A program made the position numbers and the translations under genes. 64,000 nt of DNA from Silene latifolia (lineage: Eukaryota; Streptophyta; Magnoliopsida; Caryophyllales; Caryophyllaceae). The DNA lies in NCBI RefSeq assembly GCF_048544455.1, contig NC_133537.1, positions 308,301,738 through 308,365,737 of the forward strand, given 5' to 3'. Under the pieces are notes generated by a model. The model saw only the letters and a program-made list of their open reading frames with translations, was not told the DNA's origin and did not search any database. This document shows, in pieces, positions 46,801 to 57,698 of this stretch. Each line of letters begins with the position of its first letter. Positions within the stretch are counted from its first letter, which is position 1.

Positions 46801-49240
46801 TTAAAGTCTCTAATATGGTGAACCCAATTGATCAAACCTCAAGTAAATTAGTTTCAAACGAGTAAACGAAAAGCACATTGAACAACCATTTGATTGTGAG
46901 TCTTATGGTATGTGTGCATGTATTATGTGTTTTCTTTTACAGAAAAGAAACACAATAGTGAGGTGATTGACCATATACATACGGATGCTTAAGGCCAATA
47001 GTTGGTTATATATATATACTTCGTTACTTTTACCATAATGTTAAGTAGATATGAAAGCCTCATATCTATTTAATAAGACATAAAAGTGATTTTTGAAACG
47101 TGGAATATTTTCAAAATGAAGTAGTAAACCAAAAGCACGTCAAGATCAAGATGTTGATCGGAAGTTTCAAAGTAATGACTTTGAAGATCAAATGGGTAAT
47201 ATCAAGTAATGAACTTGATAATCACTAAGAATATTGTGAACCAGTTCACATAATACCTTCTCCTTGGGACACCATAGAGTATGGTGTAGTCAAGTATATA
47301 AACCGAACTTTATGAGATATAGTTTGAGGTTTTTCGCAATATTTGTAAGCTATTTTCTCACTAAAAGTTTAAAACCCGACTATAATAGCCTAAAGGACTC
47401 CATATGAGATATGGATAGGGAGAGTCCCTAACTTGTCTTATTATACATTTGGTCAGAACCAATTTGTGTATTTGTGAGGGTTATCCAAAATTGAACCACT
47501 TGGTTTTTACTCCTCCAAAACGAGAACAAAGAGTTTGTGGCTCATAAAACTGTCTTTCCAGAAAGATTTTCATTTTCTGGAAGACAGAGTGGGAGAAATT
47601 TTGAACTTATGGAAGTGCAAGACCCAAAAACTAAGTATAATGCAAGAAGACGTTCTTTATTGTGGCTCAGTGGTTATAAGGAGATAATTTTGCGATAATA
47701 TTGCGTTACTTTTCAAAAGTGACGAATCTTAAACCCTTATCAAAGGCTTTTCTATAGTATGAACTCTATGTGATGGCGTGTCACCATGCAATTCAAATTG
47801 ATCTCCTTGCACACGATGCGATAAGGAAGGGAACACGAGATGTTTTCGAGACTTGATTTAAGGTGAATACTTTGGTTGGTTACCTTTATCTTGTCGTAAA
47901 GGTTACATAAGATGGTTAAAATTTGGGCTTGTTATAGAGAGTTTGTGACAACCCAAATGCCTTTATCAATTCGTATGGTCTTAGCAATATAGTCTCTCAT
48001 GAGGACGAGTTTAGGCAAAAGGATAACGAAACTTTCTCCTTGAATGTATCTTATGAAGGGAAAAGTTTTGTTGATGTTGTCAATGCTAAGAAGCCTAGCA
48101 TGCTTGGAAGATCCCTTTTGTGATCTATATACGTCAAAGAGTTGGAACTTTGGGTTCAATCATGTAGTCTATCAAAACGGTATTACTCGAGTGTCGAGAT
48201 AACATGATGATACATAGAGTTTAGTGGGAGCTAAAGTGAGTTTCTTAGTCTAAAATATGTGCTTGACATATTAGTGACTAGAAATGTAGCTAAGGTGATG
48301 TTTCTTAGTCTAAATATGTGTTTGACATATTAGTGACTAGAAATATTCTCGGGTGAATACTTGAGAGTATCATGGCATCTTAAATATCCGGATCTAATGA
48401 GATAGATCTCCATGGATACTAGCATCTTAGTCAAGAGACTTATGTGATAAGATTCTTGACTCGTTCAAGTTGTTGAACAAATTAATATGATATTTTTGCT
48501 TCCGCTGCAGGATCTATTAAATAGGCTAAAAGCTGCTCTCGTCGGGACTTATCATATTGAGAATATGAGAAGTCATTACCAATAATTTCCTAGTGAGTGT
48601 CACTAGATAAATATCAAGAGCAACCTTGAGTACTTGAGAAGCCCTGAGAATTTACTCTTGTAGTTTGGAGGAATTTAAGAATTTTGTGTAAAAGGATTAC
48701 ACGGAAACATTCCTATGCTTATAAGATGTTATGGGCCTCGTTATGGAATGGTTAGCATGTAAGAGTGCTATGTGCATAAAGAATAATATGTTTAAGAAGT
48801 TATACATATATGTATAAGAAGTTATACATGTATAAAGCAGATATGTATGAGGAGTCATACATAAAAGATGTCATATGAAGGATGTGTATGTATAAGTGTT
48901 ATACGTACAAATCAGTCATATGAAGGATGTGTATGTATAAGTATTATACGTACAAATCATGAATGAAAGCTAAGTACATTACAGCATCCGATGTTGTAAG
49001 AGAGATAATTGATATCCAGATTTTAATGGAACTAGAGTAGTTCTGTTAACTGAATATCGTCCCCGAGAGACTGTGAAAACAGTGGGAGTGTTTGAATGGC
49101 TTTAGAACCAGAGTCTAAAACTTGTTTAGACATGTACTTAGAAAGGCTCTATGTGATGAAAAGATTGCATAGAGCAAAGGAAAATAGCAATGGAAATTAG
49201 AGTGATGCAACTGTTGCTAATCCTCTAACCAAAGCCGTTG
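43841..49240 (+). pseudogene. Copia B internal region, decayed gag-pol
   Basis: About 5.4 kb of sequence closed in all frames. Its coding origin is inferred from its position and from PLTKA at its end. The first 1.1 kb is very AT-rich. Near 48880-48960 there is a short direct repeat (GTCATATGAAGGATGTGTAT twice), and near 48230-48360 another (TTTCTTAGTCTAAA..., twice about 60 bp apart). Individual pol domains could not be placed. Confidence 0.5.
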
Positions 49241-50168
49241 GCATAAGGTAGACATGATGGTTATGTCATCTCCATGTGAATTGAGGAGTATACCTTAATT
49301 GATAAAGATCGTTATGTAAATATTGGATAGTGTATTAATATTTACATAAGTAATGATCGCATTCATTGTTAGAGTTTCTTTAAGAACTCAATTATTCAGT
49401 ATGACTGAAAACATGAATACCTTGTTTATCCGAATTGGTTGTGGAGATAATGTTGAGCCCCAATTCAAGTGAATAGGATGAACATTGTATTAGCCCCTAG
49501 TCACTTAATGAGGTGACGTCTCGGAGTGACTAGATTGTAAGACGATTGATGGTAGGTTCAGCACCATAAGGTCATAAGGATGACTAGTTGTTTACATAGT
49601 AGACTGTGGGACACTTTGCCGGGTAGTGACATTTATAGAGTCCCTTAGATCTATTACAGACGCATGGTCGTGGCAGGGACTTCTATAATATTCCTATGAG
49701 TCGATTCTTTAAACTAGAGACTATTATCTGAGCCTGTATAGTTTCCGAGTGACTTTGGTTTTTGTCCTAGGTCATGCCGTGAAAGGGGGCCAAAGGACAT
49801 CTACTGGGTCATGGTGATCTGTATTGTGCAATAGGATAGATAGGGCAGACAGGAATTGTCCACCCACGTTGGGTTTAAACATCTCAAGGCCACTCGAGGA
49901 GTTATGACTACAAATGCATGGCCACGCTCGGAATTAATCTATGGGAGATTTTTCCGGTCAGGTAGTCACACTCCCGATCGAGAAAACCCCTCACGAAATA
50001 TTCATGTGCAAGTGCGACCTGAAAGAGACCTTGCATTGAGTAGGAGATTGTTGTTAAAACGGACAAGAGAATTGGTAACACACCCTTGTAGAGTACAAGG
50101 AGGATATTGTTGAGATAAGGAGTTATCCACAATTGTGTGTTATAATCATCGTACAACTTGTCTCGGAC
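49241..50168 (+). other. Copia B conserved 3' region
   Basis: Non-coding sequence after the RNase H remnant. It aligns with the corresponding part of copia A, with blocks such as AAGGCCACTCGAGGAGT, TGGCCACGCTCGGAA, CCTTGCATTGAGTAGGAGAT and GACAAGAGAATTGGTAAC. Confidence 0.6.
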
Positions 50169-50179
50169 AAGTGGGAGAT
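50169..50179 (+). promoter_or_regulatory. Copia B polypurine tract
   Basis: AAGTGGGAGAT directly before the 3' LTR; the same tract as copia A. Confidence 0.85.
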
Positions 50180-51415
50180 TGTGGAGTTTTTGTCCTCCAC
50201 AATAGTGCATGATAATATTATTAAATCTCATTAAGGAATATGCATGGGATATTCATTGGCAATACTAGTCAGCTGATCAACGTATATCGGTAACGGTTGG
50301 CCAACTAGGGTTTGACGTTACTGTCGTGAGACGGCGGTGTTCAGCTGATCCCTTTCGGTCACACCTAAAGGAACGAGCCCCAACACGAAAGCTAATTAAT
50401 TATATGAGATATAGTTTAAATTTGTCCCTTGATTAAATTGACTAAGAGTTAGTCGATTAAATTGATTTAGAGAGATTTCGAGTTGCGAACTCGAGGAGCG
50501 GCGGTTATTATTTAATTACGTGATAATTAAATAATAAGTTTTATGAGACGGGTTTTAGTTAATTAATTGTTAATTCACTAAAATTGTACTAATTGATTAA
50601 TGTGATTAATATTAGTACGTAAATAATATGTGTAGTGGTACACGTATATTTACGGAGTGATTTGGACGAAATTAATTGGAAGCACTTAAACATGAAACGA
50701 TGTTTAAATAAAATTTACACGTATTTGTGCGACAAATATAAGAACCAAAATGGACCCGTAAATGGGACATTGGACCGTGTAAATGAAGTTAGTGGATGAT
50801 CATAATCATTTCACTTTTACTTGTTTTTCTTCCATAAGTTGTCATAACATCTTTGTGCATGTGACAAAAGATTGGACAATATTAAAAACAAGTTGACTCC
50901 TACACACTACCCTTCCACCTGCCACTTTCCCCAAATACTCTCCAAATTGTTGTTCATTTTTCTACCACTTCACTTGTACATTTTTGCATGTGAACAACAA
51001 TTTGTCTATCTCTCTAAAAATCATAAGCATCATTTTCACTAAGATTGTTAGTAAAACAAAATAAATACTAAGAGTGTTAGTATTATTTACATAATATTCA
51101 AGGGTTATATGGTTAATTTCTAGTTAAAATTAATCATATGAGTTGGAGGTTTGTTCTTGGGTGCAACTTAAATGAGCTCTTCTAATTTGAAGATTGGATG
51201 ATCTTGCCATTCTTAATAGATCAAGAACAACCAAGATGGGTGATCTTGGTTGTGCCCAAATACTCCCATTTCTCAATGTAAGGAAAATTATTTTCCTCTT
51301 CTTTTATTCTAATATGCTTTTATATTGAATGCATGTTACATAGATCACCAAAATGATAAATTATGAGATAATTTAATTTTTATTAGAGAGTCTAATATGG
51401 ATCTATGATCTTTCA
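50180..51415 (+). repeat. Copia B 3' LTR
   Basis: Copy of 42590-43826; ends GATCTTTCA, followed by CATGA. Confidence 0.93.
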
Positions 51416-51420
51416 CATGA

Positions 51421-52460
51421 TTGATGTTGCGGGGAGTTTTGAAAGACCTGCGTGACTTCCATTTGAAAATCGGCACTCGCTGGGGAGTTAGAAACTTCTC
51501 AGGACTCGGCGGGGATATGAGTTGCTGCTCGTTGGGAGGTAGAGTGTGCCATGTAATTGGCGGGGTTAAAGCTCTTGGACTTGATGGGCTGCCGTTTGTT
51601 GGGAAGAACCCAGTACTCAGTTGGAGTGAGTCTGTCTTCTCAAGATTATCTGCATGGTTAGTGACCACACAAATCCGCAGTCGCATAGACAAGCACGTTA
51701 AATGCAAGCATATAAGCACGTAAGCACATAAGCATGTGAGCAGTTAGCATATAAGCAACTAGCACGTAAGCATATAAGCATGTGAGTAGTTAACATATAA
51801 GCAACTAGCATGTAATATCTCACGCGAAGGGAGATAGAAGTTTTGAATGTTGTGAAGCTTAAAGGTGAGTCTTGTTACTCGTAGATCTGTGATTTGATAG
51901 ATTGGAGACACGTGACCGTTGCGATATTAACTCACATGGACGCATACTGACAGACTGACATACAGGATGTCGTGAACGTGATGCAAATTCAGTGTCGACA
52001 TGACGCAAGGGTGACTCTGACGGACTTTGTTTATGTAAGTGCAACTCCTTGCCAAGAAGGGGTGACAACGCGTATCAAATCCCTGAGGTAGAAGTTCCGC
52101 TCGGCTGGGGAACATGAATTGATTATCTTCTCCAGACATCTTTGCCCTTGTTTGCTTGTTTGAGATCCCTTCTGGAGGTATGATGATTCGGAGAGCGGAA
52201 CCGAGACCTTGTCATCGTCCGAACAAAGCACTAGGCTATGGGCGGTTTTATTTTGGACTTTAGTTGAGACTAAAAAGATGTTTGAGGATAAAAGACGGGT
52301 GACGTCTTGAAAGAGAAGCCCCCGGAGTGAGAAGGTGGGATTTTGACAAAGTAAGGAATGAGCGACGTCTTAAGGAAGAAGCCCCCAGTAAAGAGGTATA
52401 AGATTAATTTTGCATCTGGATGGGCTACTTTTGAGGATTGATGTTGATGGTTGAGATTGA
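51421..52460 (-). other. Element 4 interior, unrecognised part
   Basis: The longest minus frame (51345-51719, partly in the copia LTR) has no recognised domain. At 51700-51815 there is a short-period array built from CATATAAGCA, CACGTAAGCA and CATGTGAGCAGTTAG units. Nothing else is identified. Confidence 0.45.
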
Positions 52461-52920
52461 AATGGGTGTGCGGTTGTGTCCATGTTGGGGGACTGCCTAC
52501 GTATTCGCGTGTTTGCAAAATCAAACCAGATCGTAGTTCTGAGCTGGTTATTGAGGATTGAAAATTGGAAATGTTGTGAAAGGAGTATGCGGTTGTGCCC
52601 TTGTAATAGGACAGCCTACGTATTCGCGTGTTTGCGAAATCAAACCAGATCGTAGTTCTGAATGTGTATGCAATGGGTTACAAATTGAAGGTGTGAAAAT
52701 TGATTGTGTGTGGGGGTGTGGTTGTGCCCTTGTAATAGGACGGCTTACGTATTCGCGTGTTTACGAAATCAAACCAGATCGTAGATCTGAGTGTGTGTTG
52801 ATAATTGATTTTGAGGTGTATGGATGCGCCCTTGAAGGACTGCCTACGTATTCACGTAAAGTGAAATCAAACCAGATCGTAGTTCTGAATGTGTGTGTGC
52901 CTAAGCGAGTTGTTAGGACC
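52460..52920 (-). repeat. Tandem repeat, about 100-130 bp unit, element 4 3' UTR
   Basis: Four units contain GCCTACGTATTCGCGTGTTT, GAAATCAAACCAGATCGTAG and TTCTGA. Similar 'CTACGTAT...ATCAA' repeats are typical of 3' regions of Tat-lineage elements. Confidence 0.8.
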
Positions 52921-52939
52921 TTTAAGTGTGAGGGCCACA

Positions 52940-53480
52940 ATGGTAAAAGCCGTTTGGTGACTCGAAAATTGATTTGAGAAAAATCCTCCTTGATCATGAA
53001 TCGAAGAGGTGTAATTTGTTATAAAGTTCCTTATCATGTGAGCACACTAAAAAGTGGACCCTAAGGGTATATTGGGTATGTCCCGTTCTCGGTAGCAAAG
53101 CATTCGAGGACTCCGTATCTGGGTCAGGGTGAAAATGGATTCAGCATTATGGAATGTGGAACTTGGTAATAATAGGTTTGTTTCACAGATAAAAATCTGG
53201 AGCTGAGGGTCACGACGGTGAATTCCGTTTGGTGACTCGAAAGTTGATTGGAGAGAAATACCTCTTGATCATGAATCGAAGAGGCGTAGTTCGTGAAAAT
53301 GTTTCTTGTTACGTGAGCACACTAAAAAGTGGACTCTAAGAATGAAATGGGCATGTCCCGTTCCAGGGAGAAATGTTTTTGAAAACTCCGTATGTAGGCC
53401 AGGGTGAAAATGGCTTCGACATTGTGGAGCCTGGTAATAATAGGTTTGTTCGACAGATAAAAATCTGGAGTTTGTATTTG
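52940..53480 (-). repeat. Direct repeat, 275 bp unit, element 4 interior
   Basis: Two units starting CGTTTGGTGACTCGAAA at 52951 and 53226. They share CTTGATCATGAATCGAAGAG, GTGAGCACACTAAAAAGTGG and AATAATAGGTTTGTT. Confidence 0.8.
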
Positions 53481-53624
53481 TGGTGTTTAGGCCGATGGAT
53501 TACGTTTTGTAATGTGGTACGGAATGGGGTCTCAAGCTTGATGTGGCCTGAGCACAAAATGGTTGATAAATAATGTGGGATCAGATTCCCATGTCTGGAC
53601 CTTAAAGGTTAAGGTGTAATATTA

Positions 53625-53870
53625 CGAGCTTGAGGGGAATCCTCAGAAGCCTAGATATGTCTCCTTTAGTAGCCTCTGGAAGGACTTAGGAGTGAAACAA
53701 TTTTGATTAGGATCTTGAGGGGAATCCCCAGGATCCTAGATAGGTTTCCCTAGTAGTCTCTAGAAGGACTTAGGGGTGAAGTAGTTTTGGTTATGATCTT
53801 GAGGGGAATCCTCAGGATCCTTGATAGGTCTCCCTGTAACAGTCTCTAGAAGGACTTAAGGGTGAAGCAG
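53625..53870 (-). repeat. Tandem repeat, 84-85 bp unit, element 4 interior
   Basis: Three units beginning CTTGAGGGGAATCC at 53629, 53714 and 53798, with TCTAGAAGGACTTA near the end of each. Confidence 0.85.
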
Positions 53871-53954
53871 TGTTGGGTTTGTTGTTAGTTGTCGAGTCTT
53901 GAGCTCTTGTTTTAGCTCTTTGACATTTGGTTTTGGCATTTTTGTGTTTTGTAC

Positions 53955-54690
53955 TTGTTGGTCCTAGAGTTTGGAGGGAAGAAACGTTGGTCATGGGCTT
54001 TGGATTTGTTGGTCCTGGACTTGGTGTTTTGGACTGACTTGTTTGGTGTTTTGGACTTGTTAGTCCGGGATTTGGTGTGTTGGACTCGTTGGTCCTGGGC
54101 TTTGGACTTGTTGGTCCTGGACTTGGTATTTTGTACTCACTTGTCTAGGATTTTGTGTGTTGGATGCTTTCTTTGGATTTTGGCCTTTTTGAGAAAAGGG
54201 TTTCAATCTTATTTTGTTTTGATTTTGGCCTGGGTCTTGGCCTTGACGTTGGATGAGTAGCCTTTGGCTTTGGCTTTTGCTTTTAGTGAATTGACTTTGG
54301 TTTTTGCTTTGACTTTGACTTTGGCTTTGGCCTTGAGTGAATTACTTTTGGATTTGGTTTTGTTTTGGCCTTCAGCTTTGGCTTTGGGTGAATGAATATT
54401 GGCTTGGGCCTTTGATTTTGGCCGTTCGCTTTGACTTTGGGGGAATGGCTATTGGCTTGGGCCTTTGATTTTGGCCTTTTGCTTTGGCTTCAGGTGAATG
54501 GCTATTGGCTTGGGCCTTTGATTGTGGCCTTTCACTTTGACTTTGGGTGAATAGATATTGGCTTGAGCCTCTGATTTTGGCCTTTCGCTTTGGCTTTGGG
54601 TGAATGGATATTGGCTTGGGCCTTTGATTTTGGCCTTTTGCTTTGGATATATTGGCTTGGGCCTTTGATTTTGGCCTTTCGCTTTGGTTT
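53955..54690 (-). repeat. Two G/T-rich minisatellites, element 4 interior
   Basis: At 53955-54170 units of TTGGTCCTGGACTTGGTGTT and variants. At 54390-54690 about six units of a 53-bp repeat beginning GGCTTGGGCCTTTGATTTTG (54401, 54454, 54507, 54560, 54613, and a shortened one at 54654). Read on the minus strand, the second array gives a repetitive basic peptide (KGQNQRPKPI); this open frame (54372-54962) is not counted as a gene. Confidence 0.8.
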
Positions 54691-55283
54691 TGCTTTAGAT
54701 ATATTGGTTTTTTGCCGTCCTTCGTTCGAGGAAGGTTAGAGGTGCAGACGGGGATGTACCCGTTGGTGAGAGGTGTATATTTGGTGATGAGATGTTTTTG
54801 TGGGGAATGGGCTTGCCTTTCGTCATTGATCATGAATAAGGAGATGTTCTGATTTGTTATCTGGGTGCACCGTAGGGTCATGTTGATAAAAGCTCGTTCT
54901 AAATTGGGTGCTAATGAAAGGTTTCTATTGCCAGACATGGAATAGGTAAAGAAAATGGACACGGAGTTTCGGGTCCTTTGCTTACTCGGTACGGAACGTC
55001 ACTCGAGTGTACTCACATTGAATTGGAACATATTGTTTGTTTTAATCAATTCTCAAATCAATTCTCGTTGTCAACGGGAAATGGTAACGGGGAGAATATA
55101 TGATAGTTGGAAATTATGCTTTTATTTAGATAAATAAGAGGTTAGCACATACTCGATGAATACATGTGACTCATGGGGACAGCCCCCAGTTGTCATTTAG
55201 GAATAAAAGGACAGACGCTAGGATAGATATGAGAAAGCCAAAGACTCGGTCTCAGACTCAGACTCAATCGTAGATACGGACTC

Positions 55284-57698
55284 CTAATCATCACTTTCCT
55301 CCTCGAAGGTCTCCTTCGCAGCATCCAGCGGCTTGAATGTCTGATCTTGAGTATTGACCCACTTGAGCACTTCACTCTCGTTGTTTAGGACGCCAGAAGG
55401 ATGAGATCCTAGAAGGTTGACCCGTTTTTGTGGAGTAAGACGCCCGTGGGGACCATTCTTTTCCATTAAATGATTTAGGGTTGATAAAGACAACTTGCCA
55501 CGATCGAGCATGTTTTGGATGATATGTTTGAGCTTGCAGCACATCTCTACGTCGTGCCCATTACCCCTATGGAATATGCAATATTGGGAACCGTCCTAAA
55601 ATCGGCCTCTCTTCTCGGGTATAGGATCTGGAGTGGGGCCAATCGGTTGGATTAGTCTTTCAGAGATAAGCACTCTAAAAGCGATTGCATAAGGCATGCC
55701 TAAGTCTGAAAATTGTCTTTGCGGGTGTGTGGCTCTTTCTTGGGAAGGCTCCACAAGTTATACTTCGATAATGCGGAAGGCTTGCTTTTCGGGAGGGGTC
55801 GCGGATGTTAAACCTCCTTTAATGATTTCATCGATGCGAGAAATTTCTGCTCATAGGTCCTCGACACTTTTGATGTTATAACCGTTCAAACAGGATGCAT
55901 AGTTTGGCTGAAGGCAGTCAATGATATGTTTAACTAATGCCCCATCTCGTGACTGATATGATGGTGTGGAGTCTACCTTTCTCCTTTTTACCAAATGGTT
56001 GGTAGAATACTCACCTTCTTGATCACCCTAATCGATGAACTTCCTATAAGGCCGCCCAGTCTCTTTGTTTGAAGTGGTTAGGAGTAAGGCGGAAAGCCCG
56101 CCATCCTCAATTCCATCTTTTATGGCGTGCTTGAGCTCGTAGCACGCTTTAGTGTTATGACCCTTGCCTCTGTGATATCGACAATATGCGTAGCCATCCT
56201 AAAATTGGTTTATGTTTTCTGGTTTTGGATCCGGAGTGGGACCAATAGGTTTTAGCTTCCCTTCAGTCATAAGCCTTCGAAGAGCTGTGGCATAAGTTAT
56301 GCCGAGATCAGTGAATATCCTTTGAAGACGTTCCACTTTGTTGTTTGACTTAAGACACCCAAGAGGATTGTCAAGGCTATGAGGTGCAATTAAGATTCTA
56401 CCAGCTTCAATCATATCTTGAATAACTTGTTTCAAATCAAAACAAGTCTCTGTGTCATGACCTCAACCTTGGTGGTACATGCAGTATGCATTACCATCCC
56501 AGGATCGGATTTTCTTATCTTCCGGTGGGTCCGGAGTCGGACCGACGAGTTGTAGTAGCCCTTCTGAAGCAAGCGTCTCCAGAGCAGTGTCGTATGACAT
56601 TTCCAGATCTGTGAATACCCTTTGATGTTTTCCCATGATTCCAACATTGGTGTTTTTTGGGATGTTTTTGTGAGTATTATCTTGGTAGCCCCAGGCGGAA
56701 ACAAGATTTGGTCATTGCCGATGGAAAGGTTTGGGAATGTTGCTTGATATTTTGAAGGGTATATTGGTGAGGTAATTTCATGTTCTTTGTTGGTGGGTTT
56801 TTGGGTGTGGGAACCATCAGACGCTTCCTGACTTTCAGCATTTGTCTGCTGGGGAATTGGGTGTTGGTCCTCTCCTTGGTGGTCAGGTTCATTTTTGGCA
56901 TTACCAAACCTCTTCTCCAAATTAGCTACCCGAGTGTTCAAGTCGTCAATAGCCACTTGTAGCTTTGAGAATATGTTGTTGATAGAGACGGAGAGCATCA
57001 TTATCGCGCTTTGTAGGCCATCTTCGTCAATTGCATGAATTTTCTCATCGTTAGGAGAGATGAGATGAGAGCAGTCTAGGGAAGATTCCTGATTGTGTCC
57101 AGTAGGGTTTTCAGGATGAATGTTCTTGTTGTTTGTTTAGGGAGGTTGTGGTAATTCACCCTTTTCGATCATATCAAAGATGGCGCCTTTTAGAGGGAGA
57201 CACATCTTGGTGTCATGTCCGTGACCCTGGTGATATTGGCAAAAGAGGTTTTAATTCCATCTTCGACCTCGCTTGTTTGGTATAGGGTCCGAAGTTGGAC
57301 CAATCGGTTGGAGTTTTCCTTTGGAGATTAGCCTTTCCCTAAGGCATACCCAAATCAGGGAAGGACCTCTGAGGTCGTCTGGTTTTGGTTTTGTCGTTGA
57401 CAAGTAGCCGGCTTTCAGGAAGCTTAACCCTTTGCTCAATATCAAAAGAGGGAAGATTCTCGGTTATCATTTTGTCCTCAACTTGGGAGAGACGAGTGCT
57501 CAAGTATTCCACGATAGCTAGGATTCGAAGGACCATGTTGTTGATTTCGGCAGAAGTCATGGCGGTTGAAGATTGATCAGCTTCTTGAGTTTCTGGTTGG
57601 CGATAGATGGCACCCAAGGGATTCCTATTTGACATAACGATAGGCGTTATAAATTGTCTTGGCAAGGTATTGCACAAACAAAGGCAAGTACGACACAT
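55284..57698 (-). pseudogene. Element 4 gag-like relic with four CX2HX4HX4C knuckles
   Basis: A series of minus-strand frames (57339-57698, 56432-57001, 56199-56435, 55284-55544) broken by stops and shifts. Four times a unit recurs: LQPIGPTPDP-type leader, a short gap, then a zinc-knuckle-like motif. The motifs are CQYHQGHGHDTKMC (57200-57241), CMYHQG-stop-GHDTETC (56442-56483), CRYHRGKGHNTKAC (56142-56183) and CIFHRGNGHDVEMC (55539-55580), each followed by LK..I..MI..G. Such knuckles mark gag of Tat/Ogre-type elements, where one copy is usual. Between them lie coiled-coil-like (MMLSVSINNIFSKLQVAIDD) and low-complexity stretches. No protease, RT or integrase follows. Confidence 0.65.

Larger units (their letters stand above)
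42590..51415 (+). mobile_element. Ty1/copia LTR retrotransposon (copia B), ORF-less
   Basis: LTRs 42590-43826 and 50180-51415 (about 1.24 kb), exact CATGA duplication, PBS TGGTATCAGAGC and PPT AAGTGGGAGAT. LTR copies differ at few positions, so the insertion is recent. The interior (43841-50168) has no frame longer than about 85 codons; the only clear coding remnant is ANPLTKAVGIR near 49214, the end of a copia RNase H. It is related to copia A in LTR blocks and in the 3' region but is a distinct family. It sits in the element 4 interior. Confidence 0.93.

Noticed and set aside
54372..54962. 196-codon basic repetitive frame
   Set aside because: Most of it is a 53-bp minisatellite read on one strand; no recognised domain and no support for expression.
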